Below are positions 1 to 6,727 of a DNA stretch of 9,087 nucleotides, piece after piece. The translations under genes and the position numbers were made by a program. Positions within the stretch are counted from its first letter, which is position 1, and each line of letters starts with the position of its first letter. The stretch is from Firmicutes bacterium UBA4874 (GTDB taxonomy: Bacteria > Bacillota > Clostridia > Caldicoprobacterales > DTU083), in the NCBI GenBank assembly GCA_002399435.1, contig DHDO01000061.1, positions 23,003 through 32,089 on the forward strand, read 5' to 3'. The notes under the pieces were generated by a model. It was not told the origin of the DNA. It worked only from the letters and a program-made list of their open reading frames with translations, and did not search any database.

Positions 1-1346
1 GCTGCCGTCGTATAACCATCCTTTTGAAAGCAATCCAAATAAAAGGCATACCCTTTTTTCGCCGAATTCCGATATTTGCTTTCTTTTGTCAGCTCATAGG
101 CTTTGATCAGGGGAACGACCAGGCAGCAGCCTATGGTGCCATAGGAGTTCCAGACCTCCCCATCATTGGTCCATGATTTTCCAAAGGATCCGCTAGGCAG
201 CTGATGGCAAACGGCAAAATCGCAAATTCCCATTGCCGCCTTTCGATATTCCGGCTTATTGATATGAAGCTTTCTCAAAAATTCCCATGCCTCCAGAAAA
301 TTCAGGGCGGCATCCGATAAATTGCATGCATCCTGAACTTCCTTTCCCGTTTCATCCCCCAGTACAAAATCAAAAAGGCAGCGGATCAGTCCATTCTCCA
401 ATGTTGCATGATTCACCCAGGAATCCAGTGTATGGATCGCCATTTGATAATCGTTTTTGTCCCCCGTCCGGGCAAAATGGTATAACATGGAATTGGCGAG
501 AGATAGATTCTGCCCCGTCCAGCCCACAAGATATTTCGCACTGGGCCGCAGGTTCCATTCCGTTCCATTCCATTTCAGCCCCTTGGAAAATCCCCGGAAC
601 TTCCTGTCTTCCACATACAAAACGTTTTTTGCATAGTCCCGGCCCAGGTTCCATAGCTCCTTCGGGGAAAACCATGGCTTCTGCTCATGATAAAACAGCT
701 TCCAGGCAAAATCCATCATTTTGGAATAAGGAACCGGACCGTCTCTTCTTTCATCAAGAATCAAATAGAACACGGCAGTAAAGTCAGTTCCTTTTTCAAC
801 ATCCAAAGATCTTCGGAACGGTTCCTTATACCGATCCGTCCCACAATACGACAACGGGGCTTCCTGTTCCGGCCAGATCAGGCGATGGACGGTTTTCCCC
901 TCCTTCGGAATCAGGGAGCAGGAAAAAGCGGGCACAGAGGAGTCCATTTTGCCAAACAGGCCCACCGACCACCTTTTCCCTGTCGAAAAAGTAGCTCCCG
1001 GTACAGAACACCTGCTGTAGGAAAAAGTCCAGGGAACTCCGTCCTTTTCAAATCCTTTCGGCTCCCTCCCGTTTCCCCAGTGGTTCCCGTTATAGCTTAC
1101 TGCCGGGATCATCGACCATTCGGAAGAAAAAAGAGCAATAAAATCGATGGCAACCGAGGCCAAATCCCCCTTTCCCGTGACAGAAAAGGACTGCGTGATT
1201 TGAAAAATTCCCGGTTCAATCTCCTCCATCTGCCTTTTCCCCGGCGAAATTCCATCCGATGGACGGACAACCAGTTCCCCAATGCATTCCTTTCTGCAGT
1301 ACAGGCTTTCGCTTTGACCGTTGTTCCTTTCCCATTGAAAGCTCAC
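1..1346 (-). CDS. Unrecognised, probable six-hairpin (alpha/alpha) carbohydrate-active protein, 3' end off the window
   Basis: Partial gene: 448 codons are visible and the frame is open to the left edge. The GTG start at 1346-1344 lies 19 bases after the isomerase stop and follows a good Shine-Dalgarno site; the first in-frame ATG is 39 codons further in. Residues 1 to about 200 look beta-rich and contain a distinctive aromatic/Asn/Gly stretch (residues 79-98, with SYNGNHWGNG) and a VPWTFSYSR patch. From about residue 208 the protein is helical with repeated Trp/Tyr-rich units (for example VGWTGQN at 274-280, GSFGKSWTNDGEVWNSYG at 386-403), the look of an (alpha/alpha)6 toroid as in many glycosidases and lyases. 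I cannot name the family or catalytic residues. No signal peptide is visible. Its place in the operon suggests action on the same imported oligosaccharide. The fold and the carbohydrate role are inferences. Confidence 0.6.
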   Translation of the reverse strand, partial: MSFQWERNNGQSESLYCRKECIGELVVRPSDGISPGKRQMEEIEPGIFQITQSFSVTGKGDLASVAIDFIALFSSEWSMIPAVSYNGNHWGNGREPKGFEKDGVPWTFSYSRCSVPGATFSTGKRWSVGLFGKMDSSVPAFSCSLIPKEGKTVHRLIWPEQEAPLSYCGTDRYKEPFRRSLDVEKGTDFTAVFYLILDERRDGPVPYSKMMDFAWKLFYHEQKPWFSPKELWNLGRDYAKNVLYVEDRKFRGFSKGLKWNGTEWNLRPSAKYLVGWTGQNLSLANSMLYHFARTGDKNDYQMAIHTLDSWVNHATLENGLIRCLFDFVLGDETGKEVQDACNLSDAALNFLEAWEFLRKLHINKPEYRKAAMGICDFAVCHQLPSGSFGKSWTNDGEVWNSYGTIGCCLVVPLIKAYELTKESKYRNSAKKGYAFYLDCFQKDGYTTA

Positions 1347-1353
1347 GGCTTCA

Positions 1354-1361
1354 CACCTCTC
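1354..1361 (-). promoter_or_regulatory. Shine-Dalgarno site for the GTG-started gene at 1346
   Basis: Reads GAGAGGTG on the coding strand, 7 bases before GTG, within the 19-base gap after the isomerase stop. It decides the start of the left-edge gene in favour of GTG rather than the first in-frame ATG 39 codons later. Confidence 0.65.
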
Positions 1362-1365
1362 TTTT

Positions 1366-2775
1366 TTACCTGTGCCGATAGACTTCCCAGCCCAGGTAGT
1401 TGCCAAACGCTTCTTCCAATACATCCGCAGTGGAAGACCGGTTCATGGCGACATGATGTTCAAATCCGTTTTTTGTAATGTACTTCATCATGTTCTGCAG
1501 TCCCCTGACGTGACACACAGCGACTCCGCCTTTGGTTTCCGCCGGATCGTCCGTAAATTCCCCCTCGCCGACATAAGCCTTGATTTTGCCGTTTCGGTCG
1601 TCCGTCGTGATCTTGGCAAATGTCATGGGGCCGGCTGCCACCCGTGTCTTACAGGCGCCAAAGCAGTTCTCCGCTCCCAGGGTTGTGCCCAGGACATCCA
1701 GGTCGGATATTTCCATCTCCGCCTTTGCAAAACGTTTTGGAAAATTGGAGCAGTGCAGGCAAATGCATTTGTCACGGTCTTCCTCATAATTATTGTTCCA
1801 GTCCAGATAACCGGAAGGCTCTCCGGAAGCAAGATTCATGGCATACATGGTCAGAGCACCCAGGACATCCAGTTCGCATGCGCTGGGCAGTCCCCTTTCC
1901 CCCATCAGGCTCATGGCCAGGCAGGGCGCGCATCCATAATACTGTTCCAATGCATTCCAGCACTGAATCGCGGTGGCGTCGCATTGATTCTCCCTGACCC
2001 AGTCTTCGATCACCATGCATAATTTTGCCTGTCGGATGATGTCCTCTTCCCCGTATTGGGGGGCGATTTTGCCATAGTTTTTGATCGCTTCGGTTTTTTG
2101 GGAAACCTCAGGCGTCATTCCCATCTCCCGGGACTTAAAAATGATCTCAGCGAGATCCACCGCAGACACAGTGATGCCATAGGCCTGCAGAAGCTTTTCG
2201 GAGTACCGGACCGTATGGAAGGGATCCGGCCTGGATCCGATCGCACCGATTCTGGCATGGGACAGTCCTTTCACCACGCGGCAAACAGCTGCGAAGAATT
2301 CCAGATCTTTCGTAAAGACATCGCTGTCTATGCTGCAGGTATGAGTCGTCGTATTGGTAAATCGAATGCCTCTTTGATAGAGATTGTTACAAAGGGACAG
2401 TTTCCCGCAAAAAGCATCTCTCCGATTTTCAATCTGCAGCTTCTCCAGGCTGTCCTCACAGGCCTGCACCAGAACAGGAACCTGCAATTGTGCCTGATCA
2501 ATGGCTGCGGACACGCCGGTCTCCTCTCCGAAGTTTGGCAGCACCGCAATGACGCCGTCTATCCTGTTCCGGTTTTTCTGAAACAAATCTGCACATTTGA
2601 CCGCATCCGAATAGGTCTGCACCACACCCAGAGGCGTATCCCTTTCGGAAACAATGACAGATGAAAAGCCCATGGAATCCAGTTTCTTCAAAATCATTTT
2701 CCTGGCTTCCACTGCCAGATGATCCGGAAAACAACTCCGGCTGGTCACGACAACACCAAAAACCACTTTATTCAA
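1366..2775 (-). CDS. Sugar isomerase, L-fucose-isomerase-like family; candidate apiose isomerase
   Basis: A 469-residue cytoplasmic protein resembling the FucI-like (COG2407-type) aldose-ketose isomerases: an N-terminal alpha/beta part opening with a VVFGVVVTSRS strand, a middle part with GAIGSRPDPFHTVRYSE (177-193), and a C-terminal catalytic part. Probable metal-ligand candidates by analogy with FucI (Glu, Asp, His) are E301 in SACELDVLG, D325 in YLDWNNNY, H341 in LHCSNFP and H440/H441 in GFEHHVAM; these are inferred, not aligned. The TTG start at 2775 is chosen because GGGGGGAG sits 6 bases upstream and the protein then begins at the first strand of the fold. The frame stays open far upstream (to 3261), but that stretch only shadows the kinase gene. 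A second possible start is GTG at 2766. It lies 62 bases after the kinase gene, so co-transcription is likely. The substrate is unknown from sequence; apiose is inferred from the neighbours. Confidence 0.85.
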   Translation of the reverse strand: MNKVVFGVVVTSRSCFPDHLAVEARKMILKKLDSMGFSSVIVSERDTPLGVVQTYSDAVKCADLFQKNRNRIDGVIAVLPNFGEETGVSAAIDQAQLQVPVLVQACEDSLEKLQIENRRDAFCGKLSLCNNLYQRGIRFTNTTTHTCSIDSDVFTKDLEFFAAVCRVVKGLSHARIGAIGSRPDPFHTVRYSEKLLQAYGITVSAVDLAEIIFKSREMGMTPEVSQKTEAIKNYGKIAPQYGEEDIIRQAKLCMVIEDWVRENQCDATAIQCWNALEQYYGCAPCLAMSLMGERGLPSACELDVLGALTMYAMNLASGEPSGYLDWNNNYEEDRDKCICLHCSNFPKRFAKAEMEISDLDVLGTTLGAENCFGACKTRVAAGPMTFAKITTDDRNGKIKAYVGEGEFTDDPAETKGGVAVCHVRGLQNMMKYITKNGFEHHVAMNRSSTADVLEEAFGNYLGWEVYRHR

Positions 2776-2777
2776 TA

Positions 2778-2789
2778 CCTTCTCCCCCC
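2778..2789 (-). promoter_or_regulatory. Shine-Dalgarno site for the TTG-started isomerase
   Basis: The coding strand reads GGGGGGAGAAGG just before the isomerase. GGAG lies 6 bases from TTG (2775) and the AAGG end lies 11 bases from GTG (2766). Spacing favours TTG, but the two starts cannot be fully separated by eye. Confidence 0.5.
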
Positions 2790-2821
2790 AACAAAGTCGC
2801 AGTTTTATTTTTTGTCCCAGT

Positions 2822-2851
2822 AAAAAGAGGATCCGTTTTACGTGTGGATCC
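2822..2851 (-). terminator. Weak hairpin plus T-run at the kinase stop codon, possible attenuator
   Basis: On the coding strand two GGATCC copies (2851-2846 and 2834-2829), each self-complementary and so able to pair with the other, flank an 11-base loop that holds the kinase TAA stop. TCTTTTT follows at once (2828-2822). The stem is only 6 pairs, so this is at best a partial terminator that would lower expression of the isomerase and the left-edge gene relative to the kinase. GGATCC is common in this window, so chance is a real alternative. Confidence 0.3.
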
Positions 2852-4325
2852 GTGCAATGGCCGCTTTCCATCCACAATACAGGGCTTCTCTCCGTTCCGT
2901 GGTAATTTTGCTGTGGAATACGGCATCCGAAGCATGGAGCTTTTCCACATCCTTCACAGAGTCCCAGACCTTCCATGCCAGCCCGGCCAAAAGTGCGGAG
3001 CCGAACGCGGATAGATCCGATATTTTGTTCCGCACAATCGGTACATCCAGCATATCCGCCTGAAATTGCATCAGGAAGTTGTCCCTGGATGCTCCGCCAT
3101 CCACCCGTAATTCCTTCAGTTCCATGCCGGATTCCTTTCGGATCTGATCCACAATATCCTTGATTTGATAAGCGATGGATTCTTCCGCAGCTCTTACCAC
3201 ATGAGCCTTCCTGGTTCCTCTTGTCATCCCTGTGATAGCGGCTCTGGCCCCATTGTCCCAATAAGGGGCCCCCAGCCCCGCAAAAGCCGGAACAAAGAAC
3301 ACGCCGTCTGTCCCGGGTACCGAAGCGGCCAGTGGTCCGGCCATTGAAGGATCCTCAATGAGTTCCAGATCCTCTGCCAGCCATTTGATGGTATCTGCCG
3401 AGAAATTAACATCCCCCTCCAGAGCATATTCCACCTTATTGAAGGCGCCCCAGGCAATGGAGGTCACCAACCCATTCCCCACCCGGATTGGCTCGGCCCC
3501 GATGTTCATCATGACGGAAGAGCCGGTCCCATAGGTGGCCTTGGCCATTCCTTTCTGAAAACAATTGTGCCCGAACAAAGCTGCATGGGAATCTCCCAGG
3601 ACTCCGGAAATCGGGATTTTTCGGTCCAGCATCCCATTCAGGTCGGTATAGCCGAATATTTCATCGGAATACCGGACTTCCGGTGCCATGCACTCCGGTA
3701 TGGAGAACAGGTGAAAAAGTTCCCGGTCCCAGCAGAGGTCATAAATGTTGAACAGCTGCGTACGACTCGCATTGGAATAATCCGTGGCATGGACCTTTCC
3801 GCCCGTCAGGTTCCAGACAAGCCAGGTATCCATTGTTCCAAACAGCAGCTTTCCGGCTTCCGCTTTCTGCCTGGCTCCCTTCACATGATCCAGTATCCAT
3901 TGTATTTTCGAGGCGGAAAAATATGGGGAAAGAACCAAACCGGTCTTATCCCGGACCGTATTTTCCAGACCGTCTTGCTTCAGCCGATCGCATATCTCCG
4001 CACTGCGCCTGCATTGCCACACAACGGCATGGGAAACAGGCCGGCCGGTCTCCCTGTCCCACACGACCACCGTTTCCCGTTGATTGGTTAACGCCAGTCC
4101 AGCGATTTCATCGGAAGAGATGCTGCTTTCACAAAGTACATCATGAATGGCATCCAATGTCCTTTGATAAATCTCCTCCGCATCGTGTTCGACCCAGCCC
4201 GGCTGTGGATAATACTGCGTATGATCCCTGCTGCAGCGGCAAATCCGCTCCCCCCCGTGATGGAACAGTATGGCTTTTGTTCCGGATGTACTCTGATCAA
4301 CAGCCAGAATATACTTTTTTTCCAC
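2838..4325 (-). CDS. GlpK-like FGGY carbohydrate kinase with altered substrate pocket; candidate apulose kinase
   Basis: A 495-residue FGGY kinase, normal length, very close in overall sequence to glycerol kinase: DQSTSGTK phosphate loop (10-17), NQRET (81-85), SPYFSASK (133-140), FGTMDTWL (162-169), SNASRT (184-189), GLGAPYW (350-356), VDGGASRDNFLMQF (408-421). Of the glycerol contacts known in E. coli GlpK, R83, E84, W103, Y135 and D245 are kept at the same positions. The residue after the catalytic Asp is Ser (GDSH, where GlpK has GDQQ), and position 270 is Ser (GTGSS) where GlpK has Phe packing on glycerol. Met occupies position 232, where GlpK of Gram-positive bacteria carries the HPr-phosphorylated His. 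No glpF or glpD neighbours are present. GTG at 4325 is preferred to ATG at 4370 because of AGAGGA 6 bases upstream and because the fold begins there. A branched or larger polyol-like substrate such as apulose is inferred. Confidence 0.92.
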   Translation of the reverse strand: MEKKYILAVDQSTSGTKAILFHHGGERICRCSRDHTQYYPQPGWVEHDAEEIYQRTLDAIHDVLCESSISSDEIAGLALTNQRETVVVWDRETGRPVSHAVVWQCRRSAEICDRLKQDGLENTVRDKTGLVLSPYFSASKIQWILDHVKGARQKAEAGKLLFGTMDTWLVWNLTGGKVHATDYSNASRTQLFNIYDLCWDRELFHLFSIPECMAPEVRYSDEIFGYTDLNGMLDRKIPISGVLGDSHAALFGHNCFQKGMAKATYGTGSSVMMNIGAEPIRVGNGLVTSIAWGAFNKVEYALEGDVNFSADTIKWLAEDLELIEDPSMAGPLAASVPGTDGVFFVPAFAGLGAPYWDNGARAAITGMTRGTRKAHVVRAAEESIAYQIKDIVDQIRKESGMELKELRVDGGASRDNFLMQFQADMLDVPIVRNKISDLSAFGSALLAGLAWKVWDSVKDVEKLHASDAVFHSKITTERREALYCGWKAAIARIHT

Positions 4326-4331
4326 AATGCA

Positions 4332-4337
4332 TCCTCT
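4332..4337 (-). promoter_or_regulatory. Shine-Dalgarno site for the GTG-started kinase
   Basis: AGAGGA on the coding strand, 6 bases before GTG at 4325, located between the glycosidase stop (TAG, 4347-4345) and the kinase. It supports GTG over the ATG at 4370, which would overlap the glycosidase gene. Confidence 0.65.
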
Positions 4338-4344
4338 TTTCCCG

Positions 4345-5772
4345 CTACACTTCCCGGATCCGAAGCGCAATATACTGTTTTCCCGGAAGCGGCACCCTGC
4401 AGTTGCCTTCGAATATCCCTAAGGCAGGAGAGATCGTCATATCCCAGGTATCAATGACATCCATCTTATATTTTCTTCCCTCCGGCAGACACAGATCTTT
4501 GTACACAGACTGCGAAATACCATAATAGGCAAGAAAGTACCGGTTCTCTTTCCCAATGGCGGCACGGGTGTCTTTCCCGATCCATACCGGCTCCAGGTCA
4601 CGGGGAGCTTCCTCCATGATTCCACGGAGGAAGGAAATCCGCTCCGGACTTTGTCCGTGCAGGGTTCCTCCTTTTGCCCACCACAGGATATCCTTTGGAT
4701 CCACAAATGTTTCCCCATGGCCAACGTATCCGCCCCGCACGGTTCCTTCCCATATGCGATAGACCATTTCACAGGCCGCGATGTTTCCCCAGTACCGGCT
4801 GATGTTTCCTTCATAGCGGCATTCATCCACGATAACCGGTTTTTGATAGGTTTCCAGCCATTCATTGACTTTGGTCAGATCCGAACTCTGAATACTACAG
4901 TGGGTGACCCAGGGCTTGCCGTAGTCGTAGAACAAGCGGCAGTTATGGATGGAACGAAGGTGCTGAAAGGGATCCTTCTCCTGTACCAGGCGGAAATAAT
5001 CATCCCAGTCGCTCATTGGGAACTGCTTCATCAGGTCGTATTCGTTGGCAAACGACCACCACACATTCCGGAAGGATGCCAGTCTGGATACGATATAACG
5101 AAGATACCGCTGGTTTGCCTCTTTGCCCATACTGGAATACCCCCATCTGTCATAGGGGTGAAAGAGAATCAAATCCGCTTCGATTCCCAGCTTCATGAGA
5201 TCGATGATTCGCTCCTCCAGGTGCCGGAAAAACTTCGGTTGGAAACGGCTGAAGTCCCATCCTTCTTCCAGGGATCCTTCAAAAGGATTATAGAGGGGTT
5301 CATTCTGATTATAGGCATAATGCTTGGGAAACACGCACATTCTCAATTTGTTGAAAGGGGAATGCGCCAGTGTCTGAAGAGTTTGTTCCTCCAGCTCCTT
5401 TTCCTGATGTGTCCATGCGTAACATGTGGTTCCAAACGGAACGAAAGGCGTTCCATCCTCATAGGTAAAATGCAGCCGGTCTTTTACGTGAACCGGGCCG
5501 TGATTTCCCTCCGTTGCGGGAACACATTCAAACTGTCCGGTCACCCCATCCAGTTCCTTCCGGTTGCTTTGACTGGTGTAGGACCAGACCCCGACCCGAT
5601 CCGGCATAAAACGCAGCCTGAAGATTCCGTCCCCATCATAGAAACCTTCCACCTTCACTTTCCTGTTTTGAAATTGGAACTGCGCACCCAAATGGACGTC
5701 CACAAAGGGGTTTCCCTCTTCCTTTCCCTTCAGGGACAGCTCAAAAATACCCCACTGCTCTGTTTTCTGCAT
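4345..5772 (-). CDS. Glycoside hydrolase with DUF5060 and DUF4038/apiosidase-like domains, probably intracellular
   Basis: A 475-residue retaining-type (beta/alpha)8 hydrolase. Residues 1 to about 86 resemble the DUF5060 beta-sandwich (FRLRFMPDRVGVWSYTSQSN at 51-70). About 95-395 resembles the DUF4038 (apiosidase-like) barrel: FTYEDGTPFVPFGTTCYAW (102-120), LILFHPYDRWGY (201-212), WWSFANEYDL (238-247) and VIVDECRYEG (313-322). E244 is the probable acid/base and E317 the probable nucleophile, by the NE...E pattern of clan A enzymes. The rest looks like a C-terminal beta domain of the DUF5605 kind. There is no signal peptide, so it should act on imported oligosaccharides. ATG at 5772 follows the transketolase stop by 4 bases. 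The DUF4038 family includes the GH140 apiosidase of rhamnogalacturonan-II degradation, but the domain layout here differs and substrate cannot be read from sequence; related enzymes act on other pectic or mannose-type links. Confidence 0.85.
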   Translation of the reverse strand: MQKTEQWGIFELSLKGKEEGNPFVDVHLGAQFQFQNRKVKVEGFYDGDGIFRLRFMPDRVGVWSYTSQSNRKELDGVTGQFECVPATEGNHGPVHVKDRLHFTYEDGTPFVPFGTTCYAWTHQEKELEEQTLQTLAHSPFNKLRMCVFPKHYAYNQNEPLYNPFEGSLEEGWDFSRFQPKFFRHLEERIIDLMKLGIEADLILFHPYDRWGYSSMGKEANQRYLRYIVSRLASFRNVWWSFANEYDLMKQFPMSDWDDYFRLVQEKDPFQHLRSIHNCRLFYDYGKPWVTHCSIQSSDLTKVNEWLETYQKPVIVDECRYEGNISRYWGNIAACEMVYRIWEGTVRGGYVGHGETFVDPKDILWWAKGGTLHGQSPERISFLRGIMEEAPRDLEPVWIGKDTRAAIGKENRYFLAYYGISQSVYKDLCLPEGRKYKMDVIDTWDMTISPALGIFEGNCRVPLPGKQYIALRIREV

Positions 5773-5776
5773 GTTG

Positions 5777-6724
5777 TCATTCCCACTCCCCGTTTAAAAG
5801 TTTTTTTGCCGTCTGACAAATGCCCTCTCCGGTCAGTCCATAATATTGGAAAACTTCAGAAGGCTCTCCCGAAACCGTCGGCTCATCCGGTATGCCCAGT
5901 ATCTTCATGGGCAAAGGATGGCTTTGTACCACAACTTCCGCTACAGCCGCCCCCAATCCGCCATGGATATTGTGTTCCTCAACCGTAACGATGGCCTGTG
6001 TCTCGGCTGCCGCTTCCCGAATCGTCTCCACATCCAGTGGTTTCAGAGTGTGCATATCGATCACTCTGGCATGGATCCCTTTTTCTCTCAGAAGCAGTCC
6101 CGCATCCAGGGCAATGCGAACCATCTCCCCGGCCGCAATAATGGAAATATCGTTTCCTTTCATCAGGAGATTGGCTTTCCCGATCTGAAAAGGAACATCG
6201 TCCCCGGAATAGACATCCGGCACAGGCGCCCTTCCCATCCGGACATAGACAGGGCCCTCCATATTCGCCAGTACTTTTGTCATTTTCCGGGTCTGACGAA
6301 CATCACATGGCAACAGAATGGTAACTCCCGGCATGGAGCGCAGCACGGCAATATCGTGAAGGGAGTGATGGGTGGCGCCCAGGGGACCATAGCTGATTCC
6401 CCCGCTGACCCCTATTACCTTTACGTTGGTGTTGCTGTATATCACATCCACCTTCATCTGCTCCAAACTGCGGGCGGACAAAAAACAAGCGGGCCCGCAG
6501 ACAAAGGGCTTTTTCCCACAGGCAGCCAATCCGGCAGCGATCCCGATGGCATTCTGCTCAGCAATTCCCACTTCCACAAACTGCCCGGGACATTCCTGCG
6601 CAAATCTTCCCAGCATTACGGATCCCCTGGAATCAGTGGTCACGGCAATGATGTTCCTGTCCTTTTCTGCGCATTCCAACAAGGTATCCGAAAACGCTTC
6701 CCGGCATGGTATTGTGTTTGTCAT
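5777..6724 (-). CDS. Transketolase, C-terminal subunit (split enzyme)
   Basis: A 315-residue protein covering the pyrimidine-binding and C-terminal domains of transketolase. The thiamine-activating Glu lies in VEVGIAEQN (50-58, E56). GPLGATHHSLHD (113-124) supplies active-site His residues, followed by RSMPGVTILLPCD (129-141) and a C-terminal Rossmann-like part with EEHNIHGGLGAAVAE. It lacks the diphosphate-binding GDG motif, which the preceding gene carries, so the two products should form one heteromeric enzyme that transfers a two-carbon glycolaldehyde unit from a ketose phosphate. Only 3 bases separate it from the upstream gene, and GGAGGTGA lies 8 bases before the ATG. Being placed with a kinase and isomerase of a catabolic operon, rather than with pentose-phosphate genes, suggests a dedicated substrate; apulose 4-phosphate is the best candidate by context. 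Confidence 0.93.
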   Translation of the reverse strand: MTNTIPCREAFSDTLLECAEKDRNIIAVTTDSRGSVMLGRFAQECPGQFVEVGIAEQNAIGIAAGLAACGKKPFVCGPACFLSARSLEQMKVDVIYSNTNVKVIGVSGGISYGPLGATHHSLHDIAVLRSMPGVTILLPCDVRQTRKMTKVLANMEGPVYVRMGRAPVPDVYSGDDVPFQIGKANLLMKGNDISIIAAGEMVRIALDAGLLLREKGIHARVIDMHTLKPLDVETIREAAAETQAIVTVEEHNIHGGLGAAVAEVVVQSHPLPMKILGIPDEPTVSGEPSEVFQYYGLTGEGICQTAKKLLNGEWE

Positions 6725-6727
6725 TCC

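Noticed and set aside
548..574. GGAATGGAAC-like short repeat in the left-edge gene
   Set aside because: It encodes the Trp-Asn-Gly-Thr-Glu-Trp-Asn stretch in frame and is explained by coding for repeated Trp/Asn residues.
687..1478. Plus-strand open frame (263 codons)
   Set aside because: Antisense to the left-edge gene, whose minus-strand frame stays open for 448 codons with a good start and protein-like composition.
2776..3261. Upstream in-frame extension of the isomerase by 162 residues
   Set aside because: It lies out of frame over the end of the well-supported kinase gene, has a Cys/Gly/Arg-rich non-protein-like composition, and the isomerase fold begins just after the TTG start.
2838..4325. 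Annotation as housekeeping glycerol kinase glpK
   Set aside because: Overall similarity is high, but the GDSH and GTGSS changes in the pocket, absence of glpF/glpD and the isomerase and transketolase neighbours argue against it. Not fully excluded.
4326..4370. ATG start 15 codons upstream for the kinase
   Set aside because: It would overlap the glycosidase gene and lacks the AGAGGA spacing seen for GTG at 4325; the added residues do not fit the family N-terminus.
4651..5988. Long plus-strand open frame (445 codons)
   Set aside because: Antisense to the glycosidase and the end of the transketolase gene; no recognisable domain and no plausible translation context. A shadow of codon bias on the other strand.
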